From Namhaeicola litoreus (lineage in GTDB: Bacteria > Bacteroidota > Bacteroidia > Flavobacteriales > Flavobacteriaceae), in NCBI RefSeq assembly GCF_042679565.1, contig NZ_JBHTMY010000003.1, positions 1,054,001-1,118,000 of the forward strand: DNA of 64,000 nucleotides, in the 5' to 3' direction. The position numbers were made by a program, and so were the translations under genes. Within the stretch, counting starts at the first letter, position 1, and each line of letters opens with the position of its first letter. Positions 37,013-46,302 of the stretch are shown piece by piece. Under the pieces are notes generated by a model. The model was not told the origin of the DNA. It was given only the letters and a program-made list of their open reading frames with translations, and searched no databases.

Positions 37013-39490
37013 TTATGCACTCAACTTACTTAAAATAAAAACTTCACCAGTCTCCAAACCTTCAGATCTGACATTAACCTTAATTTTCCCGGGCTCTTTG
37101 GTGGTTTGTAAAATCAACAAACATTTGCCATTAAAGGCATTTCTCTGGTTTATTTTGTTTGAAGCCAGGTCTAAGGGGTCACCATTTTCTACACCTATAT
37201 TATTTGCAGGACCTTCAATCTCAAATTTGATAAGGTTATCTGCATATGGTACGAAATTCCCATTTTCATCCAATATATTAACCTCTAAATGAACGCAACT
37301 CACGCCATCAGCCAAAACTTCACTTTTATCTGTAATCACTTCTACTTTGAAAGCTTTTTTTGCCGTGTGATATGTTTGTTCTGACACTACTCTACCCTCA
37401 TTTTTACCGAGGGCTTTTATCGTTCCAGAAATGTAGGGTACATCCCATGATAGATTCAATTTACCCTTATTTGACTTTGTTCCTAAAGATTTTTCATTTA
37501 AAAACAACTCTACTTCATCACAATTAGAATAGGTCCAAACCGGAATTGTTTGGCCTTCTTTTCCAGGCCATGTCCAATGAGGAAGGATGTGGACCATTGG
37601 CTCATCGGTCCACTGGCTTTTGTAAAAATAATAAGTATCCTTAGGAAAACCGCACAAATCAATTATCCCAAAATTAAAAAAGCGGGATGGCCAACCTTTT
37701 ATAGCTTCACCTAAATAGTCAAATCCTGTCCAACGAAATTCTCCAGAAACATAGGGTAAACTATCGGTCCTTCTCCAAGAGTCACGTGCTGATATACGCA
37801 CACTAGAATTGTCATAAGAAGATGAATAAAAGCCAGAAAACTCAGGAAAAACCTCTACTTCAGTTAAATTTGGCACAGGAATTCCTTGTTGTGGACTTCT
37901 CATTTCAGTAATTGTTTTATACACACCTCTAGTTTGAAATGAATGTGGAATTTCGGTCGCGATAAATTTCCTGTTTGGATAAACAGCTTTATCCTTCTCA
38001 TAAAACACAGAACCTCCACCACCATTATAGCCTGCAACGTCCAGCAATTCTGAAAATCCGGAATCATTTGCCAAATGCATAAAACAACAACCAGCGGTTA
38101 CAGGTCGTGTATTATCTAAATCATGTACTAATTTCAATAAAGGTTTTAAACGTTCGGGTCCCTCAGGATAGCATTGATCTGGAATTTCATTGCCAAGACT
38201 CCACATAATTATAGATGGATGGTTACGATCTCTTAATATAACGCTAGTCAGGTCTTTTTTTGCCCATTTTTCAAAATCGAGATGATAACCAAAATCCACT
38301 TTTCCTCTATTTTTGTATTCTACCCAGGGCCATGAAGCAACCCATTCATCAAACATTTCATCCATTACCATAAAGCCCATCTCATCGCACATTTTGTAAA
38401 ATTCTGGGGAAAACGGATTGTGCGCAGTCCTAATGGCATTGCAGCCCATTTCTTTTAAAATTTCCAACCTGCGTCGCAAAACATCATCTGGAACTGCGGC
38501 TCCTACCGCACCAGCATCATGATGGTTATTCACCCCCTTAATTTTTATGTTTTTATCATTCAACCAAAATCCTGTTTCTGCCTCAAACCGAATACTTCTT
38601 ATGCCAAAAGAAGTTTGATTTACATCAAAAACCTTATTACCTTTTATAATTGTACTAACTAATTTATACAAATGGGGAGATTCTGGAGACCATAATTTTG
38701 GATTGATAACTTGTGCGCTTTGACTAAGTTTTAATGTGTCTTGAGACTCAACCAACCCAGCAACTTTGGCATTTGACACCAATTTCATGTTCATATCATA
38801 AATTTCGAATAGTACCTCAACATTTTCCGATTTGCTATCATGATTCATGATTGATGTTTCAATAGTTATATCGGCACTTGCCTCAGAAATGTTTTTAGAG
38901 GTAATAAATGTCCCCCAAAGAGGCACTGATAATTTGTTCTTTGCCTGAATCCAAACATTTCTATAAATCCCACTTCCGGTGTACCATCTAGAATTAGGTT
39001 GTTTCGAGTTATCCACTTTAACTAAAATACTGTTTTGACCTTCTATCAAATACGGCGTTAAATCATAGGAAAACCCTACATAGCCATTTGGTCTTTTACC
39101 TAAATAATGATCGTTAATCCACACTTCACTATTTTTGTGAACACCGTCAAAAATGATTGAAACCATTTTATTTTTCCATGCCTTACTAAACTCAAACGAT
39201 TTTTTATACCAACCAAGTCCACCGGGAAAGTATCCACCAAAATGACCTGATGGATTGTCTTTAGAAATTTTCCCTTCAATACTCCAATCATGTGGTAAAT
39301 GCAAGGATTTCCATTTAGCTTCAGGCAATTCGCCTAGCGATACCTCCTCATTTTCTTGAAGGTAGAATTGCCAATTGTCATTAAAAAGTGTTTTCTGATT
39401 TTGTGTTTCTTGGTTGGTTTGGGTTTTACAATTGAAGCAAAACAATGCAATTACCATACATATTAAGAAAACTGACATTTTTGATTTCAT
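37013..39490 (-). CDS. Glycoside hydrolase family 2 (beta-galactosidase/beta-glucuronidase type), lipoprotein
   Basis: 825 residues with lipobox LFCFNC (Cys21). GH2 domains in order: sugar-binding jelly roll (LPHDWSIEGKISKDNPSG, GGLGWYKKSFEF, IFDGVHKNSEVWINDHYLG), Ig-like domain, TIM barrel and C-terminal beta domains. The acid/base Glu is in IIMWSLGNEIPDQ (about residue 433). The nucleophile region is VSGEFRWTGFDYLGE (about 583). The general class is certain. Whether it prefers beta-galactosides, beta-glucuronides or another beta-linked sugar is not decided by sequence. In a rhamnose/uronate setting a beta-glucuronidase is plausible. Confidence 0.93.
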   Translation of the reverse strand: MKSKMSVFLICMVIALFCFNCKTQTNQETQNQKTLFNDNWQFYLQENEEVSLGELPEAKWKSLHLPHDWSIEGKISKDNPSGHFGGYFPGGLGWYKKSFEFSKAWKNKMVSIIFDGVHKNSEVWINDHYLGKRPNGYVGFSYDLTPYLIEGQNSILVKVDNSKQPNSRWYTGSGIYRNVWIQAKNKLSVPLWGTFITSKNISEASADITIETSIMNHDSKSENVEVLFEIYDMNMKLVSNAKVAGLVESQDTLKLSQSAQVINPKLWSPESPHLYKLVSTIIKGNKVFDVNQTSFGIRSIRFEAETGFWLNDKNIKIKGVNNHHDAGAVGAAVPDDVLRRRLEILKEMGCNAIRTAHNPFSPEFYKMCDEMGFMVMDEMFDEWVASWPWVEYKNRGKVDFGYHLDFEKWAKKDLTSVILRDRNHPSIIMWSLGNEIPDQCYPEGPERLKPLLKLVHDLDNTRPVTAGCCFMHLANDSGFSELLDVAGYNGGGGSVFYEKDKAVYPNRKFIATEIPHSFQTRGVYKTITEMRSPQQGIPVPNLTEVEVFPEFSGFYSSSYDNSSVRISARDSWRRTDSLPYVSGEFRWTGFDYLGEAIKGWPSRFFNFGIIDLCGFPKDTYYFYKSQWTDEPMVHILPHWTWPGKEGQTIPVWTYSNCDEVELFLNEKSLGTKSNKGKLNLSWDVPYISGTIKALGKNEGRVVSEQTYHTAKKAFKVEVITDKSEVLADGVSCVHLEVNILDENGNFVPYADNLIKFEIEGPANNIGVENGDPLDLASNKINQRNAFNGKCLLILQTTKEPGKIKVNVRSEGLETGEVFILSKLSA

Positions 39491-39559
39491 AAAGTAAATC
39501 TTTTAATTCTTGATTTTTGTGCTGAAATTCAAGTACATGGAATTATAGACTTGCCCATT

Positions 39560-41413
39560 TTAAATCTCCTCAGGGATAGTTCCAACATCGATGCTCTTGT
39601 GGTATTTTTTATTTTCAACATTGAGTCGATTCTGAACCCAGCGGTATTCTCCCATGAATTTTAATTGGTCTTCGATTAGCAAATAGGTTAGCGCCGTTTT
39701 TCCCAAGCGGTCCTGCACTTGCTGATAATAAAGACTGACTGGTTTTTCTAGCTTCGCATTTTTTTTAATACTTCCAGAGCCGATGAGCCAAGATATTCCC
39801 CCCGGTGGTGCTTCAACAAAAAACTCTGGTGCAACACAATTGTAAAAACAGGTTTGGGTGCCTGCCCAACCATGACCAGTTCCAGATTTTCCGCGATAAC
39901 GAGATTCCATCGGTTTTTCAGAGGTAATATTATCATACAAATTCCCAACAGCGTATCGATGGTGAGGACCAGAATTTTGCTTAGAGTCAAAACCAATACA
40001 ATCTACAAAGACATTAGGACCCTGCGTCTTTTCCTGATTCACAAATTCGTGCCTACCCTCAAAAGTTATGCATCTTTGCACCAAATTTAACTGACCGTTA
40101 ATCATAAATGGATATCTTCGACCTCCATCAATTTTTGATGCATGCCCGAGATTAACACAGTCTTGAATAGTCGCTTTTTTCCCTTTGGCAGAAACAAGCG
40201 ACCAGCCGAAATAATTGCCAGTTATGTCTCTTACCCATGTGTTTTCGGTATTTTCGTTTAACACAATTCCATTCCAGGCATGTTGTTCAGCCTTTATTTG
40301 CTCCTCGGGTGCACCGTAAGGATGACCTGAAACAGGCTCGCTAAATTCAGATATTAGTCGTAAGTTTTCTATACCTACTTCGCTTATCCTTGTAGGAGTT
40401 TTGAAGTGAAAAATACCACCACCGCCAAATTTGGCATCCAAAGTATGCACAATAGGTGCATCGATCGTAATTTGGTTGGCTTTTACATGAGTAATCTGGC
40501 GTTCAAAATACAAATCGTATTCTCCGGCTTCCCATTGTCGGGTAAAATCGAATGACTTTCCATCCTCAGAAATCGGAATACGTTTTTGAAACTCTTCCCA
40601 AGTTTCATTTTTATTTTTTAAGATTGAGTAATGCGAATCATAACCAAGTCTTTGATAATAAAACCCTGCTTTCTTAAATTTAGATTGATTATCAGATGAT
40701 TTTTCTTTAACCCATTGTATGTCTCTAATTCCTGCCCACCTAGATTCTATTGTATCACATCCTATTTCGGTTATCCAATTTTTTGTTGAAGGTCTAAATA
40801 CCACAATGCGGTCTCCAATTTTAAAACTTGTTGCTGATTTAACCTTAAAAGTATGCGTTCCTATGGGTACAAAATCGTCTTCAATTTCTTGAAAAGAAGA
40901 TTTATCTAGTTGAATTTTGTCGTCGTTTCCAACCTGAATGAATGTACGTTTGTACTTCACATCTCCATAACCCTTGGCGATCAAAATGGTTCCATCTGGA
41001 CCGTTACCTTCACCCCGAAGTACAATACCACTTTGGTTTATAGCTATAACACCTTCCACATGATAAACACCTTTCTTTAGCAAAAGTGCTCCACGATGAC
41101 CATTTTTGTCTAGTGGAAAATTACCAAGTATATCTAATGCATTCTGAATATTATGTGTATTATCTCCTTCTATTGGACCAATAGTAATTTTTACAGGAAG
41201 TGTTGGTAATGCTTTTTCGCCTGCCTGATAGCCAACATAAGAAAAATCAGGCAGAGAGTTCCCTTTTTCATCTTGCTTGTAAACCAAAATACCTGCAACA
41301 TTAAACTCAAAAAACTTGTTTTTTTCGCTTTCAGAAGTGGCTTGTGCATACAGATTACTAGGCACATAAGAAGCCGTAAAAAAGGTTAATAGGTAAATCA
41401 GTGTTTTGATCAT
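39560..41413 (-). CDS. Secreted right-handed beta-helix protein (pectate-lyase-3-like fold)
   Basis: 617 residues with a signal peptide ending near SNLYAQA. A typical beta-helix entry is visible (GDNTHNIQNALDILGNFPLDKNG, GALLLKKGVYHVEGVIAINQSGIVLRGEG), followed by long coils of short strands (VGIENLRLISE, AWNGIVLNENTENTWVRDI, NCVAPEFFVEAPPG). Conserved His/Arg-rich patches (GRHEFVNQEKTQGP, SGPHHRYAVGNLYDNI, SRYRGKSGTGHGWAG) could be a catalytic cleft. Proteins with this fold include lyases and glycosidases for uronates. The exact activity is unknown. It lies between the heparinase-like gene and the GH2 gene, which suggests they share a substrate. Confidence 0.65.
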   Translation of the reverse strand: MIKTLIYLLTFFTASYVPSNLYAQATSESEKNKFFEFNVAGILVYKQDEKGNSLPDFSYVGYQAGEKALPTLPVKITIGPIEGDNTHNIQNALDILGNFPLDKNGHRGALLLKKGVYHVEGVIAINQSGIVLRGEGNGPDGTILIAKGYGDVKYKRTFIQVGNDDKIQLDKSSFQEIEDDFVPIGTHTFKVKSATSFKIGDRIVVFRPSTKNWITEIGCDTIESRWAGIRDIQWVKEKSSDNQSKFKKAGFYYQRLGYDSHYSILKNKNETWEEFQKRIPISEDGKSFDFTRQWEAGEYDLYFERQITHVKANQITIDAPIVHTLDAKFGGGGIFHFKTPTRISEVGIENLRLISEFSEPVSGHPYGAPEEQIKAEQHAWNGIVLNENTENTWVRDITGNYFGWSLVSAKGKKATIQDCVNLGHASKIDGGRRYPFMINGQLNLVQRCITFEGRHEFVNQEKTQGPNVFVDCIGFDSKQNSGPHHRYAVGNLYDNITSEKPMESRYRGKSGTGHGWAGTQTCFYNCVAPEFFVEAPPGGISWLIGSGSIKKNAKLEKPVSLYYQQVQDRLGKTALTYLLIEDQLKFMGEYRWVQNRLNVENKKYHKSIDVGTIPEEI

Positions 41414-41471
41414 GTCATGAATTAATTTTGACTTTCAATTATTCTATCTTAATTCTTTTTGTAAGCATTAT

Positions 41472-43964
41472 TTATTGTTCAATATCAAATAGAAAGATTG
41501 AATTCTTTCCCGTTGTAGGAAAGAATTCTTTATTTTTAAAGCTTAACTTTTCTCCTTCACCGATATAAACATTCTGCAAATCATTTTGAGCGTTTGTGGT
41601 AATTATAGCAAAGATGCCCTTAAAATAAATACCCCTATTCTTATCTTGATATACTTCATCTTTCGATTGAGTGATGACGTATTGAACGAGTCTTGATTTA
41701 TTAATACTAGAAATAATTTTTAGCCCTTTATAAATTCCGTTTTGTTCTAATTTTTCAACAGAAACGATGCTCGCATTATCCATATTTCCCGAAAATGGTT
41801 CATAAACAGCTACAAAAGGACTGCTCCAAGCATCCCCTTTTTTTCTAACTACTAAAGTTGGCGTAGGTAATTCATCATAAGGTTTAGGTGCTTCAAAAGT
41901 ATGGGGCGCCATTACTTTGGTGTATTCTCTGTTGTCAAATCCTGGCATATGTACCTTCATATAAATTGGAGATTTTTCAAGTTTTTCTATTGAAAATTGA
42001 AATTTTACATCTTTACTATACGTAAGAGATGTTTCTACCTCTTTAAAAAAATGCCAGCCGGGATTTCTGTATTTTTTATTCTGAATCCACTCTTCATTTC
42101 CATTTGACATGTATCTATTTGGTGTTGGTTTCAGCGCTAAATTTTTGTTCAAAAAAGTGAGTTTATCCCCAATATTATGGTATAAATAATCGTGGTACTC
42201 ATTGGGCAAATTGGATTTTGACCTAAAAACGTCTACATAATACCCGGTGGTTTCAGAAGTTCGAATTAATGCCAGGGTTCGTTCTTGTCTTGCTTCTGCC
42301 TGATTGCCTTTGTCATCTATAAAACTGGTTTGTGTAAAGGAATACAAAGGAGAAACAGCTTTCTGCATTGGTTTTGGTTCCATGGCAATTAATTGCACTT
42401 TATTAATTCCCAAATTAGCCCATCCCCCTTCGCCTTGTGAACTTCCGTTTACAATTACAGAATTATGAGATGCCCATATACGAGAGTAATTCTCATGAAT
42501 ATCTTGCTGATAGCTACCTCTGCCATTGTCAACTCCTAAAACCTGTCCTTTTCCGTAAAGTTCAATGTTCATACCCTCGGCATGACCGTGCACCATATGA
42601 GCACCGCCAACAAAACACATTAAATCATTCTCTGCTTTGTTTGAGTTAGTTAAATTACGTTGCAAAAAAATACCGGCATGATCAACCTTATCTGTTCTGG
42701 GAAGTTCGAAAGCATTCGTGGTGTCTGGAAGGTTAAGTCCGTGCATCAATACCGCATCAATATCATTTCTTCCATATTTGCCTTCATCCAAAGCCCTTTG
42801 AATCAATGGCCCAAACTTGTTAGTTACCTTGTCAACCTCATCCATTTCTCCGAGAAGATAAGCGTCTTCATAACTGCTATAGTTTGGTTTGCCATGTCTT
42901 TTCCCATCTCCCCAACGGATAATTTCGTTATTTGGGTAGACCAAATAATCTAAGGCAGGCAGGGCAAAAAGAACGTTGGAATACCTTTCTCCCAAATGTA
43001 AAGTAGGGTCATACCTGTTCACAACTAACATCAATCGCGTTAAAATAGTGGCAACACCGTTAAGGTATTGAGAAGTTTCCGGCCAAATATCTCCTTCATT
43101 TTTATAGTTATTTGCCATTACAGGTAAAGCATCTTGGTTTTCGGTGTTTTCAGTCAAGAAATAAGAAAGTAATTGATTCCTTTCCGTTTCATCTTCCATA
43201 GCTAAGGCATTATACACTAAACTCGGCGCTTCTAGAACGGGGTGATTTGAACCTATATGCCCATAATTAATTGTAATATCTGCATAAGTTCTAAACACTT
43301 GCTGTGCTTTCTCCTGAGGAAATTCAATTTTAGATTTTTGGAAAATATCATAAGGTTTTCCACCTTTTCTAATATATTCCGCAATAAAATCATAAATAAT
43401 AGGCACTTTTACACCTATTTCACGTACCTCTCTAAATCCGTCATCCGGAAATAACCAACCGCCTCTGCCATGCCAATCAGATACTTTTGATTGCAGAACA
43501 CTTTGCGTGAAACCATTCAAAATATCTATCGCACATTCGGCATATTTTTCATCTTCTGTAAGATAATAGGCAATTGCACAATCCTGAGCAATTTGAAGAA
43601 AACGAATTAATTTCCTTCCATTTTTCCATTCTTCTTTGGTAGCATTATCTAAATTACTGGGCTTGCCATTTTGAATATGAATCGTTTTGTAAAAAGGTGG
43701 AATTTCACCTTTTTGGACCTTAGCCCAATCAAAAGGCATTCCCTTTAAAAACGCTTCTGGATTAGTCTGATGCGATTTAACTTCTGGCTGTATTTTTTCG
43801 ATAAAAATGCTATAGGTATCTTTAGCCCAAGCTTGTTTTTCTATTTTTTGAAGAATACCAGCTCTATCATCGGCTTTTACTAAAATAAAAGGACGCACTA
43901 ATTGTTGTGCGGTCAAACTAAAACAATAAACCAAAAATATGGTTGTGAGGTAAAATTTTATCAC
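41472..43964 (-). CDS. Heparinase II/III-family polysaccharide lyase
   Basis: 830 residues with signal peptide (FLVYCFSLTAQQ). The N-terminal (alpha/alpha) toroid includes INYGHIGSNHPVLEAPSLV with the Asn-His pair used to neutralise the uronate. The heparinase II/III beta-sheet domain follows: MVHGHAEGMNIELYGKGQ, VDNGRGSYQQDIHENYSR, WASHNSVIVNG. The conserved Asn, His and Tyr expected of this lyase fold are all present. Families sharing it (PL15, 17, 21, 39, 40 and others) cleave alginate, heparin or ulvan-type chains. With two sulfatases and rhamnosidases around it, an ulvan-like uronate bond is the best guess; the PL family is not settled. Confidence 0.82.
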   Translation of the reverse strand: MIKFYLTTIFLVYCFSLTAQQLVRPFILVKADDRAGILQKIEKQAWAKDTYSIFIEKIQPEVKSHQTNPEAFLKGMPFDWAKVQKGEIPPFYKTIHIQNGKPSNLDNATKEEWKNGRKLIRFLQIAQDCAIAYYLTEDEKYAECAIDILNGFTQSVLQSKVSDWHGRGGWLFPDDGFREVREIGVKVPIIYDFIAEYIRKGGKPYDIFQKSKIEFPQEKAQQVFRTYADITINYGHIGSNHPVLEAPSLVYNALAMEDETERNQLLSYFLTENTENQDALPVMANNYKNEGDIWPETSQYLNGVATILTRLMLVVNRYDPTLHLGERYSNVLFALPALDYLVYPNNEIIRWGDGKRHGKPNYSSYEDAYLLGEMDEVDKVTNKFGPLIQRALDEGKYGRNDIDAVLMHGLNLPDTTNAFELPRTDKVDHAGIFLQRNLTNSNKAENDLMCFVGGAHMVHGHAEGMNIELYGKGQVLGVDNGRGSYQQDIHENYSRIWASHNSVIVNGSSQGEGGWANLGINKVQLIAMEPKPMQKAVSPLYSFTQTSFIDDKGNQAEARQERTLALIRTSETTGYYVDVFRSKSNLPNEYHDYLYHNIGDKLTFLNKNLALKPTPNRYMSNGNEEWIQNKKYRNPGWHFFKEVETSLTYSKDVKFQFSIEKLEKSPIYMKVHMPGFDNREYTKVMAPHTFEAPKPYDELPTPTLVVRKKGDAWSSPFVAVYEPFSGNMDNASIVSVEKLEQNGIYKGLKIISSINKSRLVQYVITQSKDEVYQDKNRGIYFKGIFAIITTNAQNDLQNVYIGEGEKLSFKNKEFFPTTGKNSIFLFDIEQ

Positions 43965-43987
43965 AATGGGTTTTTAATAATTACTTA

Positions 43988-45442
43988 TCATTTTAATGGC
44001 CTCTTCAAAAAATCTTCGCCCCATTTGGTTCTTAGATCATTTGACAATTCATAAACACTTTCTCTGTATTCTGGTTTTTCAGCCAAATTATTAAGTTCCA
44101 ATCGATCGTTTGTATGATCAAACAGCATGCGGTCACTAACCTCTCCCTTGTCATTTATCCATTCTGTATAAAACATACTCCCTTTAATTAAAGTAACGGC
44201 ATCCTTAAACTTTGACACAGCATAATTTTTATCAATACTTTTACCTTCAAATAGTGGCAAAAGGCTAAGCCCTTCTAAATGTGTTGGTTTTTCTATACCG
44301 CTTAGCTCACAAAGTGTTGGATAAACATCGATGTACTCAACAATATTGTTATTTTTAGTTCCTTTTGTGACATTGGGAATTTTCACAACCAAAGGTGTAC
44401 GCAGGGAAGATTCGAATGTGACATGTTTACACCAAAGTTTATGATTTCCAAGATTCCAGCCGTGATCTCCCCATAATACAACTATGGTATTTTCTGCCAA
44501 TCCCAAACGATCCAGCTCTGTTAAAACCTTACCAATTTGTGCGTCTACATAACTTACAGAAGCGTAGTATCCATGTATTAACTTATTGGCAAGTTCATCG
44601 TCTATTGGCTCATTTCCTTGTGGTATACCATAATAATTTCGCAATTCTCCGAATTTATGAAATGCCCTAGAGGGAGTTGTTTCTGGCTGGATATAATTTT
44701 CAGGAAGTGTTATTTTCTTTTCATCATACATCTCCCAATATTTGGTTGGGGCATTAAAAGGCAAGTGCGGTTTCATAAACCCAAGTGCAAGAAAAAAGGG
44801 TTCTCCTGTTTTTTTGAGCTTTCGCAAATCTCTGATTCCTTTGTTTGCTATTTTACCATCTGAATAAACAGAATCAGCAACTTCGGCCACTTCGAAAGCA
44901 GGACCCCGATCATCATCAGTCCTTAAGTCTGAATTTTCCTTTAGCGCATAGTAATTACCTTTTGTTTCGGGGTGCCAAATCTCATTCCAGGCATTTTTAT
45001 CATCATCCCCATGGTGGTATATTTTTCCGTTCGATATCGTTGTATAGCCATTTTTCAGGAAGGTCATCGGGAGCGAATTAACGTCAGGCGCATCCTCATC
45101 CTTTTTTGTAAATGCATTCAAAAAACGATGCCTTGTTGGCCTTAGACCTGTTAATATACTTGCTCTCGACGCTCCACAAACTGGAACATTACAATAAGAA
45201 CGTTCAAAAACCAAACTCTCCGATGCCAGTTTATCTAAATTAGGTGATTGAATGTGTGTAGCACCATAAAAATTGAGTTCAGGTTTTAAATCATCAACTG
45301 CGATAAAAAGTATATTGGGTTTTGCTTTTAACTCTTGGTTTATAGATTGTACTACTTTCTCTTTCTTGGGATTACAACTTGCTAAAAGGATTAATCCAAT
45401 AATAAAAAGGCAGTTAGCAATGATTTTTTTTAGATATGACAT
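43988..45442 (-). CDS. Formylglycine-dependent sulfatase (S1, iduronate-2-sulfatase-like), lipoprotein
   Basis: 484 residues with lipobox LLASC (Cys23). Sulfatase signatures: AVDDLKPELNFYGATHIQSP, the modification motif PVCGASRASILTG (C-x-A-S-R, Cys89), KIYHHGDDD, FMKPHLPFNAPTKYWEMYD, and WGDHGWNLGNHKLWCKHVTFE. It resembles the sulfatase at 32289 but is shorter and has C-x-A rather than C-x-P, so the two probably act on different sulfate positions. It sits between the heparinase-like lyase and the acetolactate-decarboxylase-fold gene. It needs a formylglycine-generating enzyme, which is not in this window. Confidence 0.92.
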   Translation of the reverse strand: MSYLKKIIANCLFIIGLILLASCNPKKEKVVQSINQELKAKPNILFIAVDDLKPELNFYGATHIQSPNLDKLASESLVFERSYCNVPVCGASRASILTGLRPTRHRFLNAFTKKDEDAPDVNSLPMTFLKNGYTTISNGKIYHHGDDDKNAWNEIWHPETKGNYYALKENSDLRTDDDRGPAFEVAEVADSVYSDGKIANKGIRDLRKLKKTGEPFFLALGFMKPHLPFNAPTKYWEMYDEKKITLPENYIQPETTPSRAFHKFGELRNYYGIPQGNEPIDDELANKLIHGYYASVSYVDAQIGKVLTELDRLGLAENTIVVLWGDHGWNLGNHKLWCKHVTFESSLRTPLVVKIPNVTKGTKNNNIVEYIDVYPTLCELSGIEKPTHLEGLSLLPLFEGKSIDKNYAVSKFKDAVTLIKGSMFYTEWINDKGEVSDRMLFDHTNDRLELNNLAEKPEYRESVYELSNDLRTKWGEDFLKRPLK

Positions 45443-45444
45443 TT

Positions 45445-46284
45445 TTATTTTTTTTTGTATTGAAACTCCTTTTCAAACCCAACGTGACTATAATCTTCTG
45501 TTTTGGGTAAAACAAATTGGTATTCGTGCATTTGATCTAATTGTACTAAAAGATCTTCAGCTTCAAACTCCATAACATGTCCAGCAAATTTGCCATCATC
45601 AGATATAAAATGGAGATGATAACCCGCCACATTAATATTTCCGATAAACTCAGGACAATAGAATCCAACCATGGTTCCAGAGAAATTTTCTCTTTCAAAA
45701 AGGGGTCTTGAAGGAATTAATACATCCAAACCTTTCTCAAAAGGTTTGTCTTGCTTGTGCAAGCCTCCGCAGGTTATTTGTTTAAAATTCCCATGAATTT
45801 TAAAAGCATAAAAGAAATTTTTTGAAGGTAATTCGTCATTAATTAGATCTCTTAATTCGTCATAATTAGCTACATTTTTTAGAGAAAATTCCTTTTCACT
45901 ATCAAAAAAGGCTGCATTGGCATAGGCAATTTTTTCATCGTCATTTGGTATTACAACAGTGCCATCTTCTTTTGCTTGGTATAAAACACCGTCTAGCATA
46001 ATTAACTCTCCATCTAAAAAATTGTATGAACCCAAGGCCATATCACCTTTGGTTTTTAATTCTTTTGCATCAATGTCTCCTTCAAATATTTTATTTACAA
46101 AAGCCCACCAAATTGAATAATGATAAAATACATCAGAAGTATTGCTATTTAGTACCTCTGCACTGCTACCCTTGATCTCCTTTGCAATATTTAGCTTACT
46201 CGATTCATTGCTTTTATCAGCACAAGCAATTAAAAGTAATCCCAGTAAACTTCTTAAAATTATTTTTTTCGTCATGTCAATCAA
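45445..46284 (-). CDS. Acetolactate-decarboxylase-fold lipoprotein, probably repurposed
   Basis: 279 residues with lipobox LLLIAC (Cys21), so exported. The body is clearly of the alpha-acetolactate decarboxylase family: KGDMALGSYNFLDGELIMLDG (Glu93), LPSKNFFYAFKIHGNFKQ, FSGTMVGFYCPEFIGNINVAGYHLHF and FAGHVMEFE. The three zinc histidines are present (His223, His225, His236). The active-site Arg of the Bacillus-type enzyme, in a T-R-T segment, is replaced by Gly in ITCGGLHKQ. The C-terminal segment with the second catalytic Glu is absent. Acetolactate is cytoplasmic, so an exported, altered copy among sulfatases and lyases is more likely to act on a glycan. The true reaction is unknown. Confidence 0.8.
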   Translation of the reverse strand: MIDMTKKIILRSLLGLLLIACADKSNESSKLNIAKEIKGSSAEVLNSNTSDVFYHYSIWWAFVNKIFEGDIDAKELKTKGDMALGSYNFLDGELIMLDGVLYQAKEDGTVVIPNDDEKIAYANAAFFDSEKEFSLKNVANYDELRDLINDELPSKNFFYAFKIHGNFKQITCGGLHKQDKPFEKGLDVLIPSRPLFERENFSGTMVGFYCPEFIGNINVAGYHLHFISDDGKFAGHVMEFEAEDLLVQLDQMHEYQFVLPKTEDYSHVGFEKEFQYKKK

Positions 46285-46302
46285 TTTTATAAAAATTCAA
46301 CA

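Noticed and set aside
45445..46284. Taking this gene as ordinary acetoin-pathway alsD/budA
   Set aside because: It has a lipoprotein signal, lacks the active-site Arg and the C-terminal Glu region, and has no acetolactate synthase neighbour.
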